From an uncultured Bacteroidales bacterium (GTDB lineage: Bacteria > Bacteroidota > Bacteroidia > Bacteroidales > Bacteroidaceae), in contig CACXXT010000014.1 of assembly GCA_902771725.1 (NCBI GenBank), positions 1 to 64,000 on the forward strand: 64,000 bases of DNA, given 5' to 3'. A program made the translations under genes and the position numbers. Of this stretch, positions 49,374-59,243 are shown in pieces. The notes under the pieces are model-generated. The model saw only the letters and a list, made by a program, of their open reading frames with translations. It searched no databases and had not been told where the DNA came from. The first letter of the stretch is position 1. Each line of letters starts with the position of its first letter.

Positions 49374-51611
49374 ATGAAAAAGATTCTATGTATCCTCCTC
49401 TGCTGCGTAGCCTGTCAAGGTATGATGGCGCAGAAATGGGAAAAGATTGGTGACCGTCCGCAGATGGGATGGAACACCTGGAACAAGTTTGCCGGCAATA
49501 TCAACGAGGAACTCGTGCGTGGAATTGCCGACGCCCTCGTGGAGACTGGCATGCGCGATGCCGGCTACACCTATATTAATCTCGACGACTGCTGGCACGG
49601 ACAGCGCGATGCCGACGGATTCATCCAGGCAGACCCCAAACGATTCCCCAGTGGCATCAAGGCGCTGGCGGACTACGTACACGCCAAAGGACTGAAGCTG
49701 GGCATCTACAGCGACTGTGGCACGGCAACCTGTGCCGGCAGACCTGGAAGCCTCGGACACGAGTATCAGGATGCCCTCCAGTATGCACGCTGGGAAGTGG
49801 ACTACCTGAAGGAGGACTGGTGCAACACCACGAATATCAACGCCCGAGGAGCCTACAAACTGATGAGCGACGCCCTGCGAGCTTCTGGACGTCCCATCTT
49901 CCTCAGTATGTGTGAATGGGGCAGTAACAAGCCTTGGGAGTGGGCTTCGGAAATCGGACACAGCTGGCGCATAGGTCCTGACATCTGGTGCAACTTCGAT
50001 TCCACACGCGTGCATCCCCAGGGCTTCACAGACATCGGCGTCATGCAGTGCATACGCCTCTGCGAACCGCTGCGTAAGTACGCTGGACCTGGGCATTGGA
50101 ACGACCCCGACATGCTGGAGGTGGGTAATGGAATGACGGTGAACGAGGATCGGGCACACTTCGCTATGTGGTGCATGATGGCCTCGCCCCTCATCCTGGG
50201 CAACGACCTCAGGGCGATGAGCGAGGAGACCAAGGCAATCCTCATGAACCGAGAGATGATAGCCGTAGACCAAGACGAACTGGGGGTGCAGGGACTGCAC
50301 TATGCTACGGAGCAGGGACTGGAGTTCTGGTTCAAACCCCTGAAAGGTGGCGACTGGGCATTTACGATTCTCAATCCCACCAAGGCCCCTGTCACCTACG
50401 ACCTCAACTGGCAGCACTTCAACCTCATCGACATGGAGGTGAGCCGTCTGGGAACCTACTTCGACCAGGTTACCTACGCCATCCGCAACCTCTGGACACA
50501 CGCCGACGAGGGACGCACGCTGACCACCGACAAGGTATGGCGTACGCTGACGGTGCCTACACGGGATGTCATCTCCTATCGCCTCTCGCCTGTGGCTAAG
50601 AATGCTTCCACAGCTGCCTCGCTGCTGCGCCAACGCCTGCAGCGACTGCAGAAGCGTGGCATCATGTTCGGGCATCAGGACGATCCCTTCTACGGTTTGG
50701 GCTGGAGCTATGAATCCGGTCGCAGCGATGTGCGAGACCTCGTAGGTGACTATCCGGCGGTGATGGGATTCGAGCTCGGAGGCATTGAACTGGGCGACGA
50801 GAAGAATCTCGACAGCGTGCCCTTCAACCTGATGCGTCAGGAGATGATTGCCCAGGCTCGCAGAGGCGGCATCGTCACCATCTCCTGGCATCCCCGCAAT
50901 CCTCTGACGGGAGGCACGGCATGGGTCAACAACGAGGAGCGCAGCAAGAACACTGTCGCTGCCGTGCTGCCTGGTGGCAAGGTACATGGCGTGTTCCAGC
51001 TTTGGCTGGGACGCCTCACCAGCTTCCTGGCATCGCTGAAGGACGAGCAGGGACATCAGATTCCCATCATCCTCCGACCCTGGCACGAGAACAGCGGTGC
51101 GTGGTTCTGGTGGGGACATGGCTTGTGCTCCAGCGAGGAATACCGAGCCCTCTGGAACATGACGCAGGACTTCATTGCCAAGGCACTGCCCTATAACATC
51201 CTTTGGAGCTGGAGTCCAAACTATGGCTTCGAGCCGGACGAACTCGACACCTATCCCGGCGACGAACGCGTGGACATCATCGGACTTGATGCCTACCAGC
51301 AACGGGGAGGCGAGGAGGCATTCATCAGCCAGCTGAACAAGGATCTCACTACGCTCTGCAACATGGCAAAGAAGAGCGGAAGACTTGTGGCTCTCACAGA
51401 ATGCGGATTCCTGAACATCCCGGATCCCACCTGGTGGACGCGTGTGCTGAAGCCGCAGATTCAGAAATTCCCCATCAGCTACTTCCTCGTCTGGCGCAAC
51501 GCCGACCGCAGGCAGTACTTCGCTCCGGCGAAGGACACCAAGGACGCAGAAGACTTCTGCAAGATGGTGAAAGACAAGAGAATACTCATGCTGAAAGACA
51601 TTAGCAAGTAA
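49374..51611 (+). CDS. Bifunctional GH27 alpha-galactosidase - GH26 beta-mannanase
   Basis: The 745-residue protein has a signal peptide ending GMMAQ. Residues about 25-410 are GH27: [24 protein letters not shown], nucleophile Asp148 (DYLKEDWC), likely acid/base Asp203 (WRIGPDIW), [12 protein letters not shown], and the C-terminal beta domain. Residues about 420-745 are GH26: [14 protein letters not shown], Glu572 ([14 protein letters not shown]), WYPGDER-like [10 protein letters not shown], and Glu676 (ALTECG). The protein should remove alpha-1,6-galactose side groups and cut or trim the mannan backbone. It ends without the short C-terminal tail found on other enzymes here. Confidence 0.93.
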   Translation: MKKILCILLCCVACQGMMAQKWEKIGDRPQMGWNTWNKFAGNINEELVRGIADALVETGMRDAGYTYINLDDCWHGQRDADGFIQADPKRFPSGIKALADYVHAKGLKLGIYSDCGTATCAGRPGSLGHEYQDALQYARWEVDYLKEDWCNTTNINARGAYKLMSDALRASGRPIFLSMCEWGSNKPWEWASEIGHSWRIGPDIWCNFDSTRVHPQGFTDIGVMQCIRLCEPLRKYAGPGHWNDPDMLEVGNGMTVNEDRAHFAMWCMMASPLILGNDLRAMSEETKAILMNREMIAVDQDELGVQGLHYATEQGLEFWFKPLKGGDWAFTILNPTKAPVTYDLNWQHFNLIDMEVSRLGTYFDQVTYAIRNLWTHADEGRTLTTDKVWRTLTVPTRDVISYRLSPVAKNASTAASLLRQRLQRLQKRGIMFGHQDDPFYGLGWSYESGRSDVRDLVGDYPAVMGFELGGIELGDEKNLDSVPFNLMRQEMIAQARRGGIVTISWHPRNPLTGGTAWVNNEERSKNTVAAVLPGGKVHGVFQLWLGRLTSFLASLKDEQGHQIPIILRPWHENSGAWFWWGHGLCSSEEYRALWNMTQDFIAKALPYNILWSWSPNYGFEPDELDTYPGDERVDIIGLDAYQQRGGEEAFISQLNKDLTTLCNMAKKSGRLVALTECGFLNIPDPTWWTRVLKPQIQKFPISYFLVWRNADRRQYFAPAKDTKDAEDFCKMVKDKRILMLKDISK

Positions 51612-51636
51612 GTTAAAAGTGAAAAACAAGCATCAC

Positions 51637-52815
51637 ATGAATAGCCAAGCATTTACAGAAAGAATAAAGGAAATACGTGCACACCACGAGCAGCTGCTGA
51701 CGCGCACCAACGAGCCCCTGCCCTGGGGAAATGGCATCTATGAGAAGTACCGCTATCCCATCCTCACGGCAGAACACACGCCGCTGGAATGGCGCTACGA
51801 CTTCTCAGAGCAGGACAACCCCTACCTGATGCAGCGCATCATGATGAATGCCGTGCTGAACGCTGGAGCCATCAAGCTCAACGGACGCTATCTGGTCGTC
51901 TGCCGCGTGGAGGGAGCTGACCGCAAGAGCTTCTTCGCCGTGGCAGAGTCACCCAACGGAGTGGACAACTTCCGCTTCTGGGAAGAACCAATCACCATGC
52001 CGGAGGACGTAGTGCCTGCCACCAATGTCTACGACATGCGACTGACGCAGCACGAGGACGGATGGATCTATGGCGTCTTCTGTGCCGAGCGCCACGATGA
52101 CAACTGCCCGGCTGACCTCAGCGCTGCAACTGCCTCTGCCGGCATCGCACGCACCAAGGATCTCATCACCTGGGAGCGACTGCCGGACCTGCAGAGCAAG
52201 AGCCAGCAGCGAAACGTAGTGCTGCATCCGGAGTACGTAGATGGTAAGTACGCCTTCTACACCCGCCCCCAGGACGGATTCATCGACACCGGCAGCGGAG
52301 GAGGTATCGGATGGGCGCTGGTGGACGACATCACCCATGCCACTGTCCGCGAGGAAACCATCATCAATCCCCGTCACTACCACACCATCATGGAGGTGAA
52401 GAACGGCGAGGGACCACACCCCCTGAAGACACCCAAGGGATGGCTGCATCTGGCTCATGGAGTGCGTGGTACTGCCGACGGGCTGCGCTATGTCCTCTAT
52501 ATGTACATGACCGCGCTGGACAACCCCACACGCGTCATTGCCCAGCCCGGAGGCTACTTCCTCGTGCCCGAGGGACAGGAATACCTGGGCGACGTGATGA
52601 ACGTGGCGTTCTCCAACGGATGGATTCTCGACGACGACGGACGAGTGCTCATCTACTACGCCACGGCAGACACCCGTCTGCACGTTGCCGTCAGCAGCCT
52701 CGAACGTCTCGTCGACTACTGTCTCCACACCCCAGCCGACGGACTGACCACAGCAGCCAGCGTGGAGACCATCAAGGCTCTGGTGCGCAAGAACCGCCAG
52801 AACTGTGGCCTTTAG
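51637..52815 (+). CDS. GH130_1 beta-1,4-mannosyl-glucose phosphorylase
   Basis: The 392-residue protein has no signal peptide and so is cytoplasmic. It matches the B. fragilis enzyme closely in recognisable blocks: [64 protein letters not shown] (general acid Asp133) and GHPHP-equivalent [11 protein letters not shown]. It phosphorolyses mannosyl-glucose to mannose 1-phosphate and glucose, completing the route begun by the epimerase at 30078. The ATG at 51637 was preferred over a GTG at 51619, which adds six non-family residues. It is the last gene of the cluster. Confidence 0.95.
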   Translation: MNSQAFTERIKEIRAHHEQLLTRTNEPLPWGNGIYEKYRYPILTAEHTPLEWRYDFSEQDNPYLMQRIMMNAVLNAGAIKLNGRYLVVCRVEGADRKSFFAVAESPNGVDNFRFWEEPITMPEDVVPATNVYDMRLTQHEDGWIYGVFCAERHDDNCPADLSAATASAGIARTKDLITWERLPDLQSKSQQRNVVLHPEYVDGKYAFYTRPQDGFIDTGSGGGIGWALVDDITHATVREETIINPRHYHTIMEVKNGEGPHPLKTPKGWLHLAHGVRGTADGLRYVLYMYMTALDNPTRVIAQPGGYFLVPEGQEYLGDVMNVAFSNGWILDDDGRVLIYYATADTRLHVAVSSLERLVDYCLHTPADGLTTAASVETIKALVRKNRQNCGL

Positions 52816-52856
52816 CATGAGCTACAGGCGCTCTTTGGTCTGCTAAACCAACAAAA

Positions 52857-52889
52857 TGCCTTCTTGAGGACGTCGCAAGGCACTTTTTG
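52857..52889 (+). terminator. Possible terminator after GH130
   Basis: TGCCTT and AAGGCA pair across a 14-nt loop and are followed by CTTTTTG. The stem is short, so the call is tentative. Confidence 0.35.
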
Positions 52890-52924
52890 TGGCTTCCGAG
52901 AGTCGTGGAATGCACTTTTCTTCG

Positions 52925-52932
52925 TATCTTTG
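52925..52932 (+). promoter_or_regulatory. -7 box (TATCTTTG) immediately before btuC
   Basis: The box ends 8 nt before the btuC ATG, so the transcript is probably leaderless or has only a few leader bases. Confidence 0.7.
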
Positions 52933-52940
52933 TGCCCACT

Positions 52941-53972
52941 ATGAAGAAGGTTTGGTTTCTCGTGCTGATAGTGCTGATTGTGGCGCTGTTCGTACTGAAC
53001 TTGTTGCTGGGCACAGTACATATCCCCTTTGGGGAAGTCATTGCCATCCTCCTTTCCCCTACCTCGCTGGCTGGGGCAGAGGGTGGCTCTGCTGTTTTCT
53101 CCAACATCATCTGGAGCTCGCGTGTGCCGCAGGCGCTGACGGCGCTGATGGCAGGTGCCGGTCTGGCAGTCAGCGGTCTGCAGATGCAGACGGTGTTTCG
53201 GAATCCGCTGGCAGGTCCTTCCGTGCTGGGAATCTCGAATGGTGCCTCGCTGGGCGTGGCGCTGGTGGTGCTGATGTCCGGTTCCCTGGGTGGCGTGGCA
53301 CTGAGTCGTCTGGGTTATCTTGGCGACGTGGCGATGTCGCTGGCTGCCATCGTGGGTGCGCTGGCGGTGATGGGACTCATCGTCTGGGTGGCGCAGCGTG
53401 TGCAGTCGGGTGTCACCCTGCTCATCATCGGTGTGATGATAGGCTACCTGGCCAACGCCATCATCGGCGTGCTGAAGTTCTTCTCCAACGAGGAGGATAT
53501 CAAGGCTTACGTCGTCTGGGGACTGGGTTCCTTTGCCCGTGTCTCTGGCGACCAGATGGTGCTCTTCGTGGTGCTGATGGCTGTGCTTCTGCCGCTGAGT
53601 ATGTTGCTCGTGAAGACCATGAACCTCCTGCTCCTGGGCGATGCCTATGCCCGCAACCTCGGTTTGAACATCCAGCGAGCGCGTTCGCTGGTTATCCTCT
53701 CGTCGGGCGTGCTCGTGGCCATCGTCACCGCCTACTGCGGTCCCATCATGTTCATCGGTTTGGCAGTACCGCATCTGGCTCGTGCCCTCTTCCGCACCAG
53801 CGACCACCGCATCCTCATGCCAGCTACGATGCTGTCGGGTGCTGCCCTCGCCCTCCTCTGTAACCTCATTGCCCGCATGCCCGGCTTCGAAGGTGCCTTG
53901 CCCGTGAACTCCGTCACCGCCCTCGTAGGTGCTCCTGTCATCGCTGCCGTGCTGTTCCGCAAACATGAATAA
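52941..53972 (+). CDS. btuC: FecCD/BtuC-type ABC permease, probable corrinoid importer
   Basis: The ATG at 52941 gives 343 residues with about nine to ten membrane helices. Typical BtuC/FecCD features are present: RVPQALTALMAGAGLAVSGLQMQTVFRNPLAGPSVLGISNGASLG, the ATPase-coupling stretch LGDAYARNLGLNIQRARSL, and CGPIMFIGLAVPHLARALF. It imports a chelated metal compound across the inner membrane with a binding protein and an ATPase. BtuF-like and cbi genes 4-6 kb away make corrinoids the best substrate guess. No BtuD-type ATPase follows; the next gene is a DMT permease. Confidence 0.88.
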   Translation: MKKVWFLVLIVLIVALFVLNLLLGTVHIPFGEVIAILLSPTSLAGAEGGSAVFSNIIWSSRVPQALTALMAGAGLAVSGLQMQTVFRNPLAGPSVLGISNGASLGVALVVLMSGSLGGVALSRLGYLGDVAMSLAAIVGALAVMGLIVWVAQRVQSGVTLLIIGVMIGYLANAIIGVLKFFSNEEDIKAYVVWGLGSFARVSGDQMVLFVVLMAVLLPLSMLLVKTMNLLLLGDAYARNLGLNIQRARSLVILSSGVLVAIVTAYCGPIMFIGLAVPHLARALFRTSDHRILMPATMLSGAALALLCNLIARMPGFEGALPVNSVTALVGAPVIAAVLFRKHE

Positions 53973-54000
53973 CATTGTCTTAACAAACTGTTTCCAATAA

Positions 54001-54963
54001 ATGACGAATACGTTCAAAGGATATTCACTTGGTGTCATAGCAGCTGCCAGCTACGGACTGAATCCGTTGTTCGCGCTACCGTTGCTCAATGCAGGTGTAG
54101 ACGCCTTCAGTGTCCTCTTCCTTCGATATTTCTTTGCCGTGCCTATGCTGGCCGTGATGATGATAGCCCGTGGACGCGGCTTCGGCCTACGGCGTGGTCA
54201 GTTAGTGCCATTGGCCGTACTGGGCATCCTCATGGCTTTCTCGTCCTTGACGCTCTATGTCAGCTATACTTATATCGGTGCTGCCATAGCCTCAACATTG
54301 CTCTTTGTATATCCGATTCTTGTCACCATCATCATGGCTACTGTTTACCATGAACACGTAGGAGTGATGACGGTGCTCTGCATCCTCTTGGCTACAACAG
54401 GCATAGGTCTGCTCTATCGGGGTGACGACGGCGTGGTGCTTGATCCCTACGGCCTGCTGCTGGTGTTCCTCTCAGCCCTCTCGTATGCCATCTATCTTGT
54501 TGCTGTCAATCGCGGGCAGATGAAGGATATTCCCACCCTGAAGCTCACGCTCTACGTCATCGCCTTCGGCCTGTTGCTCTTTGCCTTCCGTTTCCGTTTG
54601 GCGACGTTCACCATCCTGTCTGCAAACCCGTGGCTGTGGCTGTCGGCTTTCTCGATGGCACTGTTCCCCACGGCTGTCTCGCTCATCTGCACCAGTGCCG
54701 CCATCCACAAGATAGGCAGCACGCCCGTAGCCATTCTTGGTGCCATGGAACCTGTGACGGCTGTCGCCATCGCCATCCTCATCTTCAATGAGGTGCTCAC
54801 GGTGCGTCTGGCCATTGGTATGTCGCTGGTTATCGCGAGTGTCACCCTGATTATTGCAGGCGGCAGCATCACCCACCACCTGCTGCGTGTACGCAAAATG
54901 TTCCCCCGCCTAAATCGTCATTGGCGCAAGCGGTTTGCGAAGACATCGGATGAGAGTAAGTGA
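54001..54963 (+). CDS. EamA/DMT-family permease
   Basis: The 320-residue protein has ten hydrophobic segments in two EamA repeats (AAASYGLNPLFALPLLNAGVDAFSVLFLRYFF and LDPYGLLLVFLSALSYAIYLVAVNRGQM) and PVAILGAMEPVTAVAIAILIFNEVLT. Family members export metabolites or amino acids; the substrate cannot be assigned. It starts 28 bp after btuC on the same strand. Confidence 0.92.
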   Translation: MTNTFKGYSLGVIAAASYGLNPLFALPLLNAGVDAFSVLFLRYFFAVPMLAVMMIARGRGFGLRRGQLVPLAVLGILMAFSSLTLYVSYTYIGAAIASTLLFVYPILVTIIMATVYHEHVGVMTVLCILLATTGIGLLYRGDDGVVLDPYGLLLVFLSALSYAIYLVAVNRGQMKDIPTLKLTLYVIAFGLLLFAFRFRLATFTILSANPWLWLSAFSMALFPTAVSLICTSAAIHKIGSTPVAILGAMEPVTAVAIAILIFNEVLTVRLAIGMSLVIASVTLIIAGGSITHHLLRVRKMFPRLNRHWRKRFAKTSDESK

Positions 54964-55030
54964 GGGAATCGAAGATTCCTTTCCCTAAAAATGATTGTAG
55001 AGAAGTAAGCTTGCGTGTTTGACGGATTAT

Positions 55031-55062
55031 ACGGATTAGGCCTCATTTAAGGCTTAATCCGT
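55031..55062. terminator. Long hairpin after the DMT permease gene
   Basis: ACGGATTAGGCCT (55031-55043) pairs with AGGCTTAATCCGT (55050-55062) with one mismatch and a 6-nt loop. It lacks a clean T-run, so it may be a terminator or a repeat. Confidence 0.5.
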
Positions 55063-55242
55063 ATATTCCATATTAGCTGTTTCCAAGGTTTTTAATGTCC
55101 TTTCCACCCCCTCCCCTGAAATAATTCCATGGGAGCAGCATGTGTATTTTCGGTTAATTGAATGAGAACGAAACCATTGTGGAGTAAGAAGAGAAGGGAA
55201 CTTTTCTACCATGGAAAGGATTGTGATGACTGAATAAATCCA

Positions 55243-55250
55243 TATCTTTG
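55243..55250 (+). promoter_or_regulatory. -7 box (TATCTTTG) before the GH95 gene
   Basis: The box lies 46 nt upstream of the ATG at 55297 and in the AT-rich segment that also encodes the foreign N-terminus. Confidence 0.65.
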
Positions 55251-55296
55251 CAGCAAGATTCAATCAGTTGTCAGGTCATTATTAGCAAATTATATT

Positions 55297-57885
55297 ATGC
55301 GCAAGAAACTGCCACATTATTCAGAAATAGATTTCATCAAGGGTGTACTCATCCTTCTGATGATAGCTTTCCACCTACCTGCGTTCACTGATAGTCATTT
55401 GTATGCAGAACAATTTGTCTATGCATCTGCAGCAAGCGTGCGCGGCAGCGCCAGCTACCGGCCTCGGAATGCGCAGACGCTGTGGTACCTCCAGCCCGCC
55501 GAGAGCCACGGGGTGAAGGATGCGTGGATGGAGTACTACCTGCCACTGGGCAACGGCCACCTGGGAGCCATGGTGGGAGGTGGTGTGGAGTGCGAGCGGG
55601 TGCAGCTGAACGAGAAGACGCTCTGGGACGGCAGCGCCACCATCTACGGCAACTACCAGAACTTAGGCTACCTGTACATCGAGGACCAGCGACCCTCGGC
55701 GGCCTCGGACTACCACTTCGCGCTGGATCTCACCACGGCTACGGCAGAGGTGGAGTGGGAGAATGCCGAGGGCATCAGCTTTCGCCGGGAATACCTGTGC
55801 AGTTGGCCGTCGAGGTGTCTGGCCATTCATCAGACAGCCTCCAAGGCCAAGGCCATGCATCTGCTTGTCCGGCTGGAGGGTACGCATGGTGAGCAGGTTA
55901 GCTACGTCGGTGCGCAAGCCAGGATGCAGACCCGGCTGACGGCGCTGAAGGCGGCCACCATCTTGCAACTGAGAGCAGACAACGGCGCACACCTGCGCAG
56001 CACGCAGCAGGGACTGATGGTGACGGAGGCCACGGAACTGACCATCGTGCTGGCGGCCGAAACGAACTACGACCCTTCCGTAGAGGGGTATGTCGCCTCG
56101 GCTGATGAGCCTGCAGACAGGGCGCAGCAACGAGCGCTGACGGCCGCAAGCCGCAGTTGGCAAGCCCTGCGCGAGGAACATCAGGAGGACTATGGACGGC
56201 TGTTCGGCCGTATGACCTTCTCGCTGGAAGGAGCAGAGGCCGGGCGTCCCACAGACGAACTGATCATGGATGCTGAGCAGGCTTCGGCAAGCGAGCGCAA
56301 GGCACTGGAGATGCTGCTCTTTGCCTATGGACGCTACCTGACCATCGCCTCCTCGCGCGACGGCGCCGTGCCCAGCAACCTGCAGGGCATCTGGTGCAAC
56401 TCCAATACGCCGCCCTGGCATTGCGCCATTATCTCTGATATCAACGTACAGATGAACTACTGGCCAGTAGAACCCACCAACTTGGGCGAGACGGCGATGC
56501 CCCTGCTGGATTATATCTACACGGGGGCAATGCTCCAGCCCTACTGGCGCGAGTACACACGGCAGATGACCGGCATCAAGGAGGGATGGGTCTGCTCGTT
56601 TGTCAATACCCCGATGGGACACGGCGACCCGTGGTATCCGAACCACTCCTACTGTGCCACCCCGGCGTGGCTCTGCTGGCATCTCTGGCAGCACTATGTC
56701 TATTCTCAGGACCGGGACTTCCTCCGGCAGCGGGCGCTGCCCGTGATGCTTGGTGCTGTGGACTTCTGGATGCGGCGGTTGGTGCGCGATGAGGACGGCC
56801 TCTGGGTGGCACCGCAGGAATGGAGCCCGGAGCAGGGGCCGCTGGACGACGGCACGTCGCATACGCAGCAATGTGTCTGGAACCTCTTCGACATCACGCT
56901 GAAGGCCATTGACATCGTGGGCTTGCCTGCTGCGGGGCTGTCGAACTCGCGGCTGACGGAGATCCGCCGTAAGTTTAGCGGGCTTGACAAGGGATTGCAC
57001 ACAGAACGCTACACTGGAGCCTACGGCAATGAGGTGAACGGCGTCCGAACGGGGGACTTGTTGCTGCGCGAGTGGAAACACCATGCCTACACCGCAGCCG
57101 CAGAACGTCAGCACCGCCACGTCTCGCACCTCACGTGCGTCTATCCCTTCAATCTCCTGGGCGGGGACGAGGTACTGACCACGGCTGCCAGAAACAGCAT
57201 GCGCTTGCGTGGCGAGAGCAGCACGGGGTGGTCCATGGCCTGGAAACTGTGCCTCTGGGCGCGCTTGGGCGATGGGGAGATGGCCTACGAAGTGCTCCGC
57301 AGTGCCCTGAAGCACGCCCCTACGTACGCCGTGAGCACCGACCCGAAGAACGCTGGCTTCTACTGCAACCTCTTCTGCGCCCATCCTCCCTTCCAGATTG
57401 ACGGAAACTTCGGCACCACGGCAGGCATAGCCGAGATGTTGCTCCAAAGTCAGGGCGAGGTGCTGCGCCTGCTGCCTGCCCTGCCCGAGGCGTGGGCTGA
57501 GGGCGGCGAGGTACATGGGCTGAGGGCCGAAGGGGCTTTTGAGGTTGACATTCGCTGGGACGAAGAGACCGTGGAAGGAAGCATCCGTTCGCTGGCGGGC
57601 TGTATGTGCCGGCTGCAGACGAATGAGGCGTGGACAGAGGTGTGTGATGCCGACGGAGGACTCTTGCCCTGCAACGAGGGGCTCGATGCCCTGCTCTCGT
57701 TCCCCACCACGGCGGGTGACTGCTACACCTTCAGGATCGGGCGACAGAGCGCCCCGACTGGAGCGGATAGCCTGATGGCTCGCAGAACTGCCACTCCTAC
57801 CTTCGACCTCATGGGACGTCGTGTGGCAGAACCTGTGCATAAGGGCATCTACATCCGTGATGGGCGGAAGATTCTGATGAGATGA
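55297..57885 (+). CDS. GH95 alpha-L-fucosidase-type enzyme with an acyltransferase-3-like N-terminus
   Basis: Residues from about 60 to 800 are GH95: [53 protein letters not shown] (acid region) and [20 protein letters not shown]95 enzymes hydrolyse alpha-1,2-L-fucosides or alpha-L-galactosides. The end is [24 protein letters not shown]. The first 43 residues ([21 protein letters not shown]...) do not fit a GH95. They look like the first membrane helix of an acyltransferase-3 (OafA-like) protein, and their DNA is AT-richer than the rest. The ORF is continuous across the join at about 55425-55440. The borrowed helix may act as a signal anchor; otherwise the enzyme lacks an export signal. Confidence 0.85.
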   Translation: MRKKLPHYSEIDFIKGVLILLMIAFHLPAFTDSHLYAEQFVYASAASVRGSASYRPRNAQTLWYLQPAESHGVKDAWMEYYLPLGNGHLGAMVGGGVECERVQLNEKTLWDGSATIYGNYQNLGYLYIEDQRPSAASDYHFALDLTTATAEVEWENAEGISFRREYLCSWPSRCLAIHQTASKAKAMHLLVRLEGTHGEQVSYVGAQARMQTRLTALKAATILQLRADNGAHLRSTQQGLMVTEATELTIVLAAETNYDPSVEGYVASADEPADRAQQRALTAASRSWQALREEHQEDYGRLFGRMTFSLEGAEAGRPTDELIMDAEQASASERKALEMLLFAYGRYLTIASSRDGAVPSNLQGIWCNSNTPPWHCAIISDINVQMNYWPVEPTNLGETAMPLLDYIYTGAMLQPYWREYTRQMTGIKEGWVCSFVNTPMGHGDPWYPNHSYCATPAWLCWHLWQHYVYSQDRDFLRQRALPVMLGAVDFWMRRLVRDEDGLWVAPQEWSPEQGPLDDGTSHTQQCVWNLFDITLKAIDIVGLPAAGLSNSRLTEIRRKFSGLDKGLHTERYTGAYGNEVNGVRTGDLLLREWKHHAYTAAAERQHRHVSHLTCVYPFNLLGGDEVLTTAARNSMRLRGESSTGWSMAWKLCLWARLGDGEMAYEVLRSALKHAPTYAVSTDPKNAGFYCNLFCAHPPFQIDGNFGTTAGIAEMLLQSQGEVLRLLPALPEAWAEGGEVHGLRAEGAFEVDIRWDEETVEGSIRSLAGCMCRLQTNEAWTEVCDADGGLLPCNEGLDALLSFPTTAGDCYTFRIGRQSAPTGADSLMARRTATPTFDLMGRRVAEPVHKGIYIRDGRKILMR

Positions 57886-57972
57886 AGAGAGATATATCTG
57901 TTTTTGGCTCAATCTTTCTTCCATTTAAGCATTTTTGTGCAAAAGATGAGTCGATAATCATGGAATAATGCG

Positions 57973-57980
57973 TATCTTTG
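57973..57980 (+). promoter_or_regulatory. -7 box (TATCTTTG) before btuF-cbiJD
   Basis: The box lies 66 nt upstream of the btuF ATG. The leader is too short for a cobalamin riboswitch and shows no B12 box. Confidence 0.65.
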
Positions 57981-58045
57981 CACCGATTTTGGAATCCTGA
58001 AAGGGTCCTGATGGCCTGAATAACTCATTCTAATCGCACACATCT

Positions 58046-59212
58046 ATGCTCATTCTGAAAAGACACTTCTCGCTTCTCGTCCTGTTCATCCTCGTCATCT
58101 CCATGACTGTAGTGGCCTGCGGCCGCAACCCCCGCTCCGTAGGCGATACAGATACCCTGGCCGTCGTCGTTGACACCCTTGAGCTGCGCTATGCCCGTGG
58201 ATTCACGGTGCGAACGCTGGCTAACGGCATCCGGCTGGTGGATGTCGCAGACCCTCAGACCGACGAGGATAGGATGCCGGTGAGCTACCACTTTGCACTG
58301 ATTCCCAAAGGCTCTCCCATCGTTCCCGCCTCCTACACCCCCGTCCACGTTCCCATAGACCGCACCATCGTGATGACGATGCTGCAGCTTTCGAACTTCA
58401 CGGCGCTGGATGCACTGGATGTAGTGCGTGGCATCACGGGCACCAAGAACCTATTTAATAAAGATGTACGCGCGCGGGTGGACGACGGGCGCATCGTCAA
58501 GATAGGTATGGAAGGCAACTTCGACACGGAGCTCATCCTCGCAGCACAGCCGGAGGTCATCTTCATATCGCCCTTCAAGCGGGGTGGCTACGATGCCATC
58601 AAGGAGACTGGCATCACCCTCATCCCTCACCTCGGCTACAAGGAACTCCATCCTCTTGGTCAGGCAGAATGGATTAAGTTCGTGGGACTCTTCCTCGGCA
58701 AGGAGCACGAGGCAGACAGCCTCTTCGCGCAGATTGAAGAGAGGTACAACGGCCTGAAAGAAAAGACCCGGCTGTTGGGTGAACGGATTCCCACAGTCTT
58801 CTCCGGCGAGATGCACGGCGGCAACTGGTATGCCGTGGGTGGACGCAGTGCCCTCGCACAGCTCTTTCGCGACGCTGGCGCTAACTATGTCATCAAAGAC
58901 GACAACACAGGGGGCGTGAACATCGAGTTCGAACAGCTCTACGCTGCTGCTGCCGATGCCGACTACTGGCGCATCCTCAACAGCTTCCCGGGTGACTTCA
59001 GCTACGAAGCCCTCAAAGCCAGCGAGCCTCGCAACGAGCTCTTCCGTGCCTTCCGGGAGAAGAAGGTCATCTACTGCAACATGAAGCAGACGCCCTACTA
59101 CGAGCTCTCGCCCGTGCAGCCCGATGTCCTCCTCGCTGACCTCATCGCCATCTTTCATCCGGAGCTGATGCCAACCGACTATCAACCCACGTTCTACCAG
59201 CTGCTGCGATAA
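58046..59212 (+). CDS. btuF: FecB/BtuF-type periplasmic binding lipoprotein
   Basis: The 388-residue protein has a lipoprotein signal (LFILVISMTVVACG) and a two-lobed metal-chelate binding fold (RTIVMTMLQLSNFTALDALDVVRGITG, ELILAAQPEVIFISPF, GKEHEADSLFAQIEERY, VFSGEMHGGNWYAVGG). It should deliver a corrinoid or iron chelate to a BtuC-type permease. The cbiJ-cbiD gene 31 bp downstream in the same direction favours corrinoid. Its presumed permease partner is 4 kb upstream at 52941. Confidence 0.86.
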   Translation: MLILKRHFSLLVLFILVISMTVVACGRNPRSVGDTDTLAVVVDTLELRYARGFTVRTLANGIRLVDVADPQTDEDRMPVSYHFALIPKGSPIVPASYTPVHVPIDRTIVMTMLQLSNFTALDALDVVRGITGTKNLFNKDVRARVDDGRIVKIGMEGNFDTELILAAQPEVIFISPFKRGGYDAIKETGITLIPHLGYKELHPLGQAEWIKFVGLFLGKEHEADSLFAQIEERYNGLKEKTRLLGERIPTVFSGEMHGGNWYAVGGRSALAQLFRDAGANYVIKDDNTGGVNIEFEQLYAAAADADYWRILNSFPGDFSYEALKASEPRNELFRAFREKKVIYCNMKQTPYYELSPVQPDVLLADLIAIFHPELMPTDYQPTFYQLLR

Positions 59213-59243
59213 TTCTTTAATTCTTATATTTTTCTATTTTTCA

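Larger units (their letters stand above)
54964..55296. other. 333-bp intergenic region before the chimeric GH95 gene
   Basis: No gene was seen. The region is AT-rich compared with the genes, contains a long hairpin at 55031-55062 and ends with a -7 box at 55243 upstream of the GH95 ATG. Confidence 0.7.

Noticed and set aside
57886..58045. Second cobalamin riboswitch before btuF
   Set aside because: The leader after the -7 box is only about 60 nt and contains no B12 box.
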